From Diplonema japonicum (taxonomy: Eukaryota; Euglenozoa; Diplonemea; Diplonemida; Diplonemidae), in the NCBI GenBank assembly GCA_964019335.1, contig OZ025752.1, forward strand, positions 1 to 64,000: 64,000 nucleotides of DNA, written 5' to 3'. Below, piece by piece: positions 9,890-19,322 of the stretch. The translations under genes and the position numbers were made by a program. How positions within the stretch are numbered: position 1 is the stretch's first letter; every line of letters begins with the position of its first letter. The notes under the pieces were generated by a model, which had not been told where the DNA came from, made no database searches, and saw only the letters and a program-made list of their open reading frames with translations.

Positions 9890-10250
9890 TGGAACGACCC
9901 AATCCTGCACAAGCAGAATCTTGGTTACCCAGGACGCCCCGGCTGGGGTTGAGCTGAACACCACACACATTAAGGACACAACACAGAATGCAGAAGAAGC
10001 TACAACTCGGCTGTGGTGTACCCCCTGTAATCAAGTAGTCTTGTGCAGGTCCTTTAACTCATATATCTCTCACCGCAGCCGGGTTGTAGCTTCTTCTGTG
10101 TTCCGCATCGATCACCACAGCCGGGTTGTATTACATCCAAATACAACATTTCCGGACATTTGTACATACCTGCAGCTGCAGTGCACCGGAGTAGATAGGT
10201 GCAAATGGCTTGATGGAGCTGTGCATGTCTGTGGTATGAAGAAGAAGAAA
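9890..10250. repeat. rearranged units of the satellite-like family
   Basis: Fragments of the same blocks seen at 8870-9640: the AAGCAGAATCTTGGTTACC block, the GGTTGAGCTG..ACACA block and the GAAGAAGCTACAACTCGGCTGTGGTG block. They change orientation at about 10070. No coding sequence is supported. Confidence 0.65.
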
Positions 10251-10253
10251 AAG

Positions 10254-10259
<6 letters not shown>

Positions 10260-10287
<28 letters not shown>

Positions 10288-10482
10288 AAAAAAAAAAAAA
10301 AAAATCATTGTCCAAAAATATTTGAAAAAAAAGTGTTTGCAGGTGTGTCAAAAATTGCAGAAAATTTTTGAGTCCTGTCAGTCCGGTCAGTCCGGCCGAT
10401 CCGGTCAGTCTGGCCGATCCGGTCAGTCCGGTCAGTCCGGTAAAATGGGTACACCGGACCGGACCGGATTCACCCATCACTG
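10260..10482 (-). repeat. hAT left-end fragment, inverted relative to 11425-11640
   Basis: Ends in CCGGATTCACCCATCACTG at 10482, preceded by many ACCGGACTG-like subterminal repeats (on the other strand) and a block ending TTTGCAGGTGTGTCAAAAATTGC. The same sequence in reverse complement forms the left end at 11425-11640, so the two make a widely spaced inverted pair. Sequence to the right resumes inside a dispersed-repeat unit at ATGGAGGTCAACAGC. Confidence 0.8.
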
Positions 10483-11000
10483 ATGGAGGTCAACAGCAAA
10501 CAACACATCTGATGTACTTCTTATATTTCCATGTTATCTCCACCACCTGAATGATATATATATGAGTTAAAAGAGGCTGGTGTTGGTGGTCGCCAGGTGG
10601 CGCCCTGCACAAGAACTGTCTGCTTGATTACAGGGGTGCACCACAACCGAGTTGTAGCTTCTTCTGCATTCCATGTCATGTCCCCACCACCTTTGGAATA
10701 ATATACAAGAGTTAAAGGAGGCCGGTGTTGGCAGTGCCCTGCACAAGAACTGTCTACTTGATTACAGGGGGTGCACCACAGCCGGGTTGTAGCTTCTTCT
10801 GCGTTCTGCATTGTGTCCTTAATCACTGTGGCCGAGTTGTAGCTTCTTCTGTGCTCCGTGTCATGTCCTTAATGTGTGTGGGGTTCAGCTCAACCCTAGC
10901 CGGGGTGCCCTGGGTAACCAAGATTCTGCACTCGTGTGGTTTGCTCGGTGATGACCGATGAGGAGGTCAACAGCGAACACATCTGATGTTTTTCTTATAT
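10483..11000 (-). repeat. satellite-like dispersed units, minus orientation
   Basis: Reverse-complement copies of the family seen at 8870-9640: GAGGTCAACAGCAAACAACAC near 10486, and GGGTTGTAGCTTCTTCTGC repeated three times between about 10640 and 10850. A further GAGGTCAACAGC copy lies near 10962. No gene. Confidence 0.75.
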
Positions 11001-11317
11001 TTTCATGTTATCCCCACCACCTGAAAAAGAAGATAAAGGTTTTTTTTTTTTTTTTGTTGTTGTTGTCGTCTCTCTGTACCTGTGTAACATCTTTTCTTGT
11101 AGACATCTGTTTATATGTTTGAACTCTGCAGCAAAAAAAAGGGGGGGATGTGGTGTTGTGGTTGTATCTTGTACAGTCTGGTCCAGTCCAGTCCAGTCCG
11201 GTCTGGTCTGGTCTGGTCAGTCTGGTCAGTCCAGCATAATTGGGTCGAAATTCACACCGGATCCAGTCCAGTCCAGTCCAGTCTGGTCTAGTCCTAATTA
11301 GGATTCACCCATCACTG
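11001..11317 (-). mobile_element. hAT right-end fragment (non-autonomous)
   Basis: Holds the family's 5' exon remnant (TCTCTCTGTACCTGTGTAACATC, minus-strand Met-Ser-Thr-Arg-Lys), a G-run, a set of GTCTGGTC subterminal repeats, CCTAATTAGG, and the terminal GGATTCACCCATCACTG at 11301-11317. The following CTTTAACT continues a dispersed-repeat unit, so the element end is well placed. The other end of this copy is not identified. Confidence 0.75.
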
Positions 11318-11589
11318 CTTTAACTCTTGTATATTATTCCAAAGGTGGTGGGGATAGCATGCGGATGAAAAAACATCAGATGTGTTGTTCACTGTTGACC
11401 TCCTCATTGGTCATCACCAGTAGCCAGTGATGGGTGAATCCGGTCCGGTCCGGTGTACCCATTTTACCGGACTGACCGGACTGACCGGACTGACCGGATT
11501 GGCCGGACTGACTGGACTGACCGGACTCGAAAATTTTCTGCAATTTTTGACACACCTGCAAACACTTTTTTTTCAAATATTTTTGGACA

Positions 11590-11626
<37 letters not shown>

Positions 11627-12220
11627 TTTTTTTCAGTGACAGGGGGTGCACCTTGGCCGCTTCTGCGTTCTGCGTCGTGTCCTTAATGCATGCAGTGTGC
11701 AGCTCAACCCCAGCTGGTGCCCTACGTAGTTTACTCACCCTGAGCATCTGCGATTTGTTCTTCCACTCAGGGTGCTACAGGTGATGACCGGCCAAGTGGA
11801 TGGAGGAAATGCCTGTTTGTCGACGAGGAGGTCAACAGCGAACAACACATCTGATGTACTTCTTATATTTCCATGTTATCCCCACCACCTGAACGATAAG
11901 AGTTAAAGGAGGCCAGTGTTGGTGGCACCCTGCACAAGAACTGTCTACTTACAGGGGGCGCACCGCGGCCGGGTTGTAGCTTCTTCTGCGTTCCGTGTCA
12001 TGTCTTTAATGTGTGTGGTGTACAGCTCAACCCCAGCCAGAGTGTCCCAAGTGCCCACAACATGTACCTTGACACATTTTTGTACTTCCCTGTTTTTCTT
12101 CCTAGCTCCTGTGAAACTTCTTTTAGTTAGTAAACGAGAATTAAAGATATACAAGGGAACGAGGAAATAAAAAAAGGGGGAGGGGAAATGTGAGTGATGG
12201 GAAAAGTAGTGTAAAGGAAG

Positions 12221-13159
12221 CTAAGTCTGTGTAAACAGATCTCTCTCACTTTCCTCAACTCTACGATGCTCTGCCCGTTTTGCACGGCTATGCTTCTCTT
12301 TTTGCTCCCCTTCAAAAAACAGGGGCTTCACAAAGCGGTAATTCACCGCAATTTGCAGGCAAGCATTAACAACCTTTGTATCAAGTCTACATCTTGATTT
12401 GTGCAGAGTTTTAGCAACCACTTTGAAATGGCGCTCTGTTGGGGCTTCAGAAGCTAAACTGGTGCCGAGGGCCAAGGCAAAAGTTGCCAGGGTGCCCATC
12501 TTGCACAGTTTAGCGTTCCAAAAACTAAAATAATTAAAATTCTCACTCCTACCCATTGCACAATATTTATTAATTTGAACACGGAGCTGTTCTTCTGACG
12601 ACTCCAAGTTCCGTGCATTTGCAAACGGTTTCAGGTGTCTGACCAAGCACTCAAACAGCTCATTCCTGTCTGTGAGTTCATTGGTCATGTTTTGGGGGTT
12701 TAAGAACGTGAACAATCGTATTCCCATGAACGACATATTTGTTCGTACTCTCTTTTCAAACAAAAGAATGAGCTTGTCTAATGTGGAAACATCAGACTCC
12801 TTGAGCCATTCTGCACACTTCATCTCTTGCAGCCTGTGCAGCACCCGGTGAACCTCACTGGCCACCAAGGCCATGCCAGCGGAATCAGCCTGCACCACAT
12901 CTGTGGTGTCTGCAAAAGGGGCACAGACATGGATCGTGAAGTTCAATTCAGCCAGGAAACCCACGTCATCTTCACCAAGGAATTGGTACAGGGACGAAAT
13001 GGAAATCATAGTTTCAACAATTGAATTCCATCTCGTCTCTGCATAAGCCTTGATGAAGCGGATTTCGTTTGATCTAACACCATTAACCTCCTGGACGTTT
13101 CTCAGTCCAAGGGTACCACTTCGTGTCGTCCATTTCCTCACCAAGTTCTTTTTTTTTTT

Positions 13160-13191
<32 letters not shown>

Positions 13192-16100
13192 TCTTCTTTT
13201 TCTTTTTGCGAAAAACCAAAACGACAAGTTTAACAATATTATTTCTTTTCCCCCTCCCTTTTTTCGTTTTATACCTTCACCTTGCATAGCACCTTTTCAA
13301 AGCGAGGAACTTTGAAAACGTCCCCCAGTGAGAGCTGCAGTGAGTGGGCCACACAACGGTAGGCCAACACTCCACTCAACTGCAGCTCTTCGGCAGCACT
13401 GTCAAGTGCAGAATCTAATACAGTGCTTTCAGTCTTGGAAAATGAATAGATTGACCCGGTTGTAGATTCGGTGTCTTTAAAAAAAAAAAAAGATCAATAT
13501 AACATGAAAACAAACTCTACATGGAGAGTCTGTTCCTGGCCACAAAAAACACAAAGAATACCTGAATCAGTGTCAGTGTCCACAGTGTCTTGCATCTGGG
13601 TCAAGCAAAACTGCTTGGCGATCTTCTCAAGCGCACACTGCATGGCACTGGCATTGTCTGCACAGACAGAAAAAACAAGGATTCCCCTCTTTTTTTTCTT
13701 TTTTTTCCACTTCTTCCCTTTTTATCCCCTTCTTTCCCTTTCTCCCCCAAACCGTTTGAAGCTCATTGATCGTCTCCATAATGTGCTTTGTGATCTCTGC
13801 AGCAGTCACTCTCGTTGTGTTTGTCCTTCAGATGATTTCCCACTCCTAGAAAACTGCCCTCAGTTGGAAAAGAAAACTAGTTTGGATGCTCTGTATCAGG
13901 TTTTTGAAAAAACAGACCTTGCAAAAATAGCTGCACTCACCATCCAAAAGGCTGAAGCCAAGAACAGTTCGACAGTTGAAGGTAGCACCATCAACCATCA
14001 AGAACACATTCTTGGCCAACAAGCCTTCCAAAATGGAATGGAAGACACTCTCTCCCAATTCCAGAATGCGGCTCCACACTTTCTTCCTGTCTATCCCCAC
14101 AAGGCTACCAGGGGTAAACAGGCTACAAAAAAAATTCCTTTCACACAGGATGAGAGGTAGGCAATGCAGACTGATCAAAAAGCAAACCCTGTCAAGAACA
14201 GGAAGTTCTCTCATTTCATTGATAACATTGCTTACCTAGTGTTTGTTTTTCTTTTTTTTTTTCCCCCCACTTTGTCTTCTTCTTTTACCTTGGCTTTAGC
14301 TGAAGATGGTGAACTCTGAACCTGTGACTGTGATTGTGACTGTGACTGTGACTGTGACTGTGACTGTGACTGTGACTGTGACTGCGACTGCAATTGTGAC
14401 TGTGGCTGTGACACCTTGGGTTTGTCCATTTTCTTTTCCTGCATCTTCTTTTCCCATGCTTCTGCACTCACCTTTGCTTTCTCTTCCCTCTTTTTTCTTC
14501 TGGCAGGGCTATGGAATTGCATCCAGTGATCTTGCAAATTGCCCATTGTGTTAACAATGTGCATGGTACAACTTGGGTTTTTGCACTTGTGTTTTTTGTC
14601 ACTCACAATTGCAGAATAAAAAAAATTTTGGTTTGGTGCATAGTCCTTTTTATCCTATTTTTTTTTTTCTTGTGTGTGTGGTACTGCTCGAGGGTAGGCA
14701 TAGATGTAGTTCCAGTCTTTTAATTCCCAAATTGAAACTGCCCCTCTTTCTTCTTTGGCACCAGCAGGCTGGTCAGGTGTAGGGAGGGTCTGTGGGGGGT
14801 GAAGCAGGTCTCTGGACATGGAACTCTGAAAGTGTTTCAGCTTTTCCTGCAGCTCCTTCACCTTAAGCTGTGCAAGCCTCAGCTTTGCTTCTGTCTCAGA
14901 AAGGTGATTGGGGTTGGTCAGTGTTGGTCAGTCCCATCCCATCCCCTAAAACGGAATACGGGCCTGGACAGGACTGTCTTTAATGTGTGTGGGCAACAGT
15001 GAACAACACATCTGATGTTTTTTCATGCTATCCCCACCACCTTTAGAATAATATACAAGAGTTAAAGGAGGCTCCCATTGAGTCCCATCCTGTGGAGTCC
15101 TGTGATGACACGGAATGCAGAAGAAGCTACAACTTGGTTGTGGTGCACCCCTGTAATCAAGCAGACAGTTCTTGTGCAAGGCACCACCAACACCAGCCTC
15201 TTTTAACTCATATATATATCATTCAGGTGGTGGGGATAACATGGAAATATAAGAAGTACATCAGATGTGTTGTTTGCTGTTGACCTCCATGTTGGTCACC
15301 AGTAGTGCCCAAGTGGAGAACATAATGCAGATGCTCAGGGTGATGAATTGGCAGCAAACTGCATGAGTACATAATTCTTCCACTCAGGAGCTACTGGTGA
15401 TGACCGATGAGGAGGTCAACAGTGAACAACACATCTGATGTTTTTTCATCCACATGCTATCCCCACCACCTTTGGAATAATATACAAGAGTTAAAGGAGG
15501 GCCCTGCACAAGAACTGTCTACTTGATTACAGGGGGTGCACCACAGCTGGGTTGTAGCTTCTTCTGCATTCTGCATTGTGTCCTTAATCACTGTGGCTGA
15601 GTTGTAGCTTCTTCTGTGCTCTGTGTTGTGTCCTTAATGTGTGTGGGGTTCAGCTCAACCCCAGCCAGGGCATCCTGGGTAACCAAGATTCTGCACTTGT
15701 GTGGTTTGCTCGGTGATGACCAATGAGGAGGTCAACAGTAAACAACACATCTGATGTTTTTCTTATATTTTCATGTTATCCCCACCACCTGAAAAAGAAG
15801 ATAAAGGTTTTTTTTTTTTTTGTTGTTGTTGTCGTCTCTCAGTACCTGTGTAACATCTTTTCTTGAGACATCTGTTTATATGTTTGAACTCTGCAGCAAA
15901 AAAAAGGGGGGGGTGTGGTGTTGTGGTTGTATCTTGTATGGTCCGGTCTGGTCTGGTCCAGTCTGGTCAGTCTGGTCAGTCTGGCATAATTGGGTTGAAA
16001 TTCACACCAGATCTGGTCTGGTCTGGTCCAGTCTGGTCTAGTCCTAATTAGGATTCACCCATCACTGGGTTGGTTGAGGTAACTTCTACAAGGTGGTACA

Positions 16101-16577
16101 CTCGTTTGTCCACAGTTTTGGGAGGGAAGTGGAAAATGATTCCAGGCTCCTGCTCATATACACAAGCAGCTGCAACCCCAGGAATGACACCAACAATTGT
16201 ACCATCCCAAGCCACTGCCTCATCAGTTGCAGTTGGTATTGTGTTTTTACCACCAGTTTCCCAAAAGAATGCTTTAAATGTACTGCCAATGCCTTTTTTT
16301 TTTCTTTTTTTTTCTTTCTCCTACCTTTGCCACTGATGAACTGCAACATCGCGGACTGAGAAAGCCCAGTTTTCTTCTGGGTGCAGGTTAAAGTAGGGCC
16401 ACATTCGGGTTTTTGACTGAGTAGTTCTTCAATGTTAGTAGCAGCACATGGTTTTGAGGAGGAAGATGAAGACGAACAGGAACCAGTACTGTTGCTCCTT
16501 TTTCTTTTCTTCTTCTCGTTGTTGTTGTTGTTGTTGTCGTCTCTCAGTACCTGTGTAACATCTTTTCTTGTAGACAT
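12221..16577 (-). CDS. hAT transposase, multi-exon, disrupted
   Basis: Exons I can place on the minus strand: 16577-16325 (start MSTRKDVTQ); 16292-16075 continuing, after removal of the nested element, to 14918-14685; 14645-14271 with a BED-type zinc finger (CKNPSCTMH...QDHWMQFH) and a Ser/Gln run; 14235-13941 with LMVDGATFN, the first catalytic-region Asp; two parts near 13830-13745 and 13658-13561 (second Asp region DNASAM); about 13450-13285 with RCVAHSLQLSL; and 13147-12221 with AETRWNSIV and the C-terminal dimerisation region LASEAPTERHF. Introns of 32, 39 and 35 nt join in frame, all GT-AG and A-rich. The joint near 13850 leaves an in-frame TGA in the frame that matches the family, so the copy is probably inactive even before the nested insertion. 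Confidence 0.8.
14306..14405. repeat. GTGACT hexanucleotide tract inside transposase exon
   Basis: About a dozen copies of TGTGAC / TGACTG within the BED-finger exon. On the minus strand they encode alternating Ser-Gln. This is a length-variable linker rather than a separate feature. Confidence 0.8.
14919..16066 (-). mobile_element. nested non-autonomous hAT-end element with 8-bp target duplication
   Basis: GGGTTGGT is present at 14911-14918 and again at 16067-16074. Removing the insert and one copy restores an open frame on the minus strand (VEVTSTNPNHLSETEAKL across the joint) in the transposase exon. The insert carries the family right end (subterminal GTCTGGTC repeats, CCTAATTAGG, terminal ACCCATCACT), the 5' exon remnant, and satellite-like units. 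Its left edge CAGTGTTGG is a diverged terminus. Boundaries could shift by one base, giving a 7-bp duplication. Confidence 0.85.
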
Positions 16578-16752
16578 CTGTTTATACGTTTGAACTCTGC
16601 AGCAAAAAAAAAGGGGGGGATGTGGTGTTGTGGTTGTATCTTGTACAGTCTGGTCCAGTCCAGTCTGGTCAGTCCAGTCAGTCCAGCATAATTGGGTTGA
16701 AATTCACACCGGATCCAGTCCAGTCCGGTCCAGTCTGGTCTAGTCCTAATTA

Positions 16753-16769
16753 GGATTCACCCATCACTG
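16753..16769 (-). repeat. hAT right terminal inverted repeat
   Basis: GGATTCACCCATCACTG, identical to copies at 11301-11317 and 16051-16067 and the reverse complement of 11425-11441. It marks the boundary between hAT sequence and the piggyBac-like ORF. Confidence 0.85.
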
Positions 16770-16777
16770 CTTTGGGG

Positions 16778-17310
16778 CATCCGTGATCTCCGGGAGGCCT
16801 TTGCAATAGGTAGAAGTCAGCACACTTGTTTGTTTTGCTGTAGAAACACAGATTTCCCAGAATAGTCAAAAAGCAGTCTCTTGACATGACAGTGGTGTAC
16901 CCAGGGGTGTGGTTGAGAGGCGTGGAGCCAGTGCACCAGTAGTCAGAATAATCTGGCTTGATATCCAAGTCCATTGACAAAAGGGCACCTAGGAAGGTAT
17001 GCAGAGAAGCAGCATTGAGATCCAGGGAAACACCTTTTTTAGCCGCATTTGCCACATTGTTTGAAGTTATGACCCGAATAACGTTTGGGATGAGCATTTG
17101 GAAGAATATATGGAATGGCATTGAGCCTCTGATGTCAAAACAGGGTCCACAAGGATTCCAATCTTCACGAAACCAGATGCCTTCCAACTGCTCCGGCTTT
17201 GCCATCCAATCACCCTGCTGTGACTCGGAATCGGTCGAATTCGAATCAGAATCACTGTCCATATCAAAATTGCATAATAGGGATGAGCCATCAGTGCTAC
17301 CATCACTCAT
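16778..17310 (-). pseudogene. piggyBac-type transposase, N-terminal part, truncated
   Basis: The ORF starts at 17310 with an acidic Asp/Ser-rich stretch (MSDGSTDGSS). It continues into sequence typical of the DDE_Tnp_1_7 (piggyBac) family: FLGALLSMDLDIKPDYSDYW, then a variant of the usual MSRxRFxxIxxxLxF motif (MSRDCFLTILGNLCF). It breaks off at the hAT end near 16770, before any catalytic Asp, so it cannot be functional as it stands. Confidence 0.75.
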
Positions 17311-17555
17311 AATGTTCTCTTCTGGCCTCTTTCTGGGTGCCCTTTTTTGAAGTGATTTTTAAGGGTAAATTTGGGCTGGCATTTTTTTTTATTTTTTCAT
17401 TTTCTTGCAAAGTTAGGGCAGCATTTAGTTTATATTTTTCATATTTTCCATGCAGGACCCTGGATGTGAGAAGTGTCCAGGCTGTATTGCATTGAAAGCC
17501 CTTTGTGCAAAAGATTTTTTTTCAAATCGTCTCTATAAAGATGCTCATTGGTAGA

Positions 17556-17592
17556 TGGTTAACCATTAAACCCACATGTCATATATGTATGA
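17556..17592 (+). repeat. candidate piggyBac-type terminus with internal palindrome
   Basis: TTAA appears twice just before CCCACATGTCATATATGTATGACAT, whose second half is a near-perfect palindrome. piggyBac elements insert at TTAA and often begin with CCC, so this could be an element end pointing right toward the + strand transposase remnant. I see no matching partner end in the window. Confidence 0.35.
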
Positions 17593-17784
17593 CATAAAAA
17601 AAAAAAAAAGAAAAAATCTATAGGCCTTTTGGTCAAATTATGACCTTTCTTTCACTTTTCTGACACCATTGTGCAATTTTTTCCACTTTGTTTGGCTAAA
17701 TGCTGCCCTTTTTCAGCATTATTTTAAGAATTTGAGAGGTCGAAAATCCGGGAAAAAATGATTTGAGAATGAAGAATACTCGAC

Positions 17785-18185
17785 TGGAGCAGAGGGCTGG
17801 TCGTGAGTGATGAAGAATGCTTCCGTGACTACTGGAAAACCGATCCTGACTCCATTATGCATACTCAGGGGTTTGCATGCATCATGTCCGGAAACTGGTT
17901 TGAGCTGTTCTTTGGAAACATATATCTGTGCAAGGACCCATCCTGGGACCCTGATCGAGATGAGATCAGCCTGGCATGACAAACTCTACAAGGCCTGCTG
18001 GCTGGTTGAAGCTGCAATGCAGCGTTGGGGAAAGGCCTCCCGGACTATCAAGGAACGGGGGCAGGTGATGAAAAGGGGAGAGTTCTGTGTGTTCCAACGA
18101 AACAGGCCCAGCATGCACATTTTTTTTTGTGGCAGGGTGGAAAGCTTGTGCTTCTCCTGAGCGCACCCCCTTTCAAGCCAAAGAT
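17785..18185 (+). pseudogene. decayed piggyBac-type transposase fragment, + strand
   Basis: Read across frame breaks, the + strand gives MSGNWFELFFGNIYL (compare MSRNRFELxLRxLHF), then DKLYKACWLVEAAMQRWGK (the family's DRLYKIRPLxDxL region), then DEKGRVLCVPTKQAQHAHFF (compare DExMxxFKGRxxxxxYxPxKPxKxG). The order is right for piggyBac, but there is a stop near 17978 and at least one frameshift. It lies head to head with the minus-strand copy at 16778-17310. Confidence 0.65.
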
Positions 18186-18605
18186 GACCGCCACTTGTCA
18201 AAGATGGGTCAGCAAGGCAAAGAAAAAGTCCAGGGTCGAAGTCCGGGGAACGACGCTGCCACCCAACGCAACACAAAGTAGTCCAAAGCCGCCGGTGGCA
18301 GACGAAAATATTAAGGTTCCTGCTTGACAAAAGCACGAATTTTTTTTGGGTTTGAACCCCACTTGTGCCGTGTTTTTTCCACTGGAGCTGCTTCATTTTG
18401 TATAGTACAAAGTAAGGCAAATCACCAAAAAAAAATTTTTACAAAAAAAAATTCCATATGTCGAACATTGGGCCCCAGACGCAAATAAATCCATTCCAGC
18501 CCTAGAAAAAGTAATTAGAAATTTTTTTAGCTCTTCAAAATGTGGGTTCTGGTGGGTCACTTAGCAAATATAGAGCGTAATAATTCTTTATGACTATATG
18601 TCTTT
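18186..18605. other. intergenic, no gene seen
   Basis: Possible continuation of the decayed piggyBac remnant up to about 18320, then A/T-rich DNA. No ORF with a recognisable motif. Confidence 0.4.
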
Positions 18606-18610
18606 GTTGT

Positions 18611-19006
18611 TCACATGAGCAAAAAAGGTTTTTTAAAAAGCTGCGAAAGTTTTTTGCTCGGCACAAGTTGCATATAGTTAAAGTGTAACGCCCTGCGTGA
18701 ATGGGTCTGCCTTCTGCTCGTGTGTGGAAACCCACTGGACGTGGAGATTTGCCTGACGTGAGAGTATATGTCAGCAGTTATCTTATTTCCCATGAAGCTA
18801 GATGACAGCCCCTTCCGAATCGCGTACACAGCAGGCAGGTTGTCGACCATCAGCGATACCTTGCAGCAGGACCCCCCACGGAGGGCCATAAAAGCTCCTT
18901 CCCGGGCTGCCGCTAGTTCCTTCAGGAAGATGTGACGTGCTTTCCATGCTGTCCACCGCCGTCCCTCTGGCAGTCTGCATTCGGCGCCATCAACCACTTC
19001 TCCCAC
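18611..19006 (-). pseudogene. RNase H-like fragment, possibly from a DIRS-type or related retroelement
   Basis: A 131-codon open stretch contains KELAAAREGAFMAL, then KVSLMVDNLPAVYAIRKG. This matches the retroelement RNase H pattern of an E-rich helix followed by xxxDNxxAxxxIxKG. No RT or integrase lies next to it. Assignment to DIRS-like elements rests on the pattern only and on a DIRS-like RT fragment at 29.7 kb. Confidence 0.45.
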
Positions 19007-19239
19007 GAAGATCGCTCCACAGGGCTTCGGGTTGCCCCCCCCAGGCGTCTAAGGGTTTAAAAAAAAAAAAGTATTTAGCCAATCACCGAGATGACTGCAG
19101 CGACATGTAGTGGGTCCTCAAAACACTTCCGTCCCACCTCGTGGAACGGCTTGGCAAGTTCGAAACGGGAGTGGTTTTTAAAAAAAGAAAATAATGGTCG
19201 CTCGACCCCATTTACACTTCCTTTACTCTCATTTTATTT

Positions 19240-19322
19240 ATTTCATCTCCAACTTTTTTTGCAGCATACAACCACAACCACAGGTTATTCAAACAACACA
19301 CCAACAACAACAACAACAAAAA
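19240..19322 (+). promoter_or_regulatory. likely 5' UTR splice acceptor and CAA-rich leader
   Basis: A pyrimidine tract ending TTTTTTTGCAG at 19264 is followed by a CAACAACAA-rich leader running directly into ATG at 19323. This is either the end of a 5' UTR intron or a trans-splice acceptor; the sequence cannot decide which. Confidence 0.5.

Larger units (their letters stand above)
11425..16769 (-). mobile_element. hAT-superfamily DNA transposon with intron-containing transposase
   Basis: Left terminus CAGTGATGGGTGAATCC at 11425-11441 and right terminus GGATTCACCCATCACTG at 16753-16769 are a perfect 17-bp inverted pair. Subterminal repeats are ACCGGACTG on the left and GTCTGGTC on the right. 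The transposase reads right to left (16577 to 12221). A second hAT-end element is nested at 14919-16066. Flanks of the outer ends (CCAGTAGC left, CTTTGGGG right) do not match, so pairing these two ends as one insertion is an inference. The right end abuts, and probably interrupts, a piggyBac-type ORF. Confidence 0.75.
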
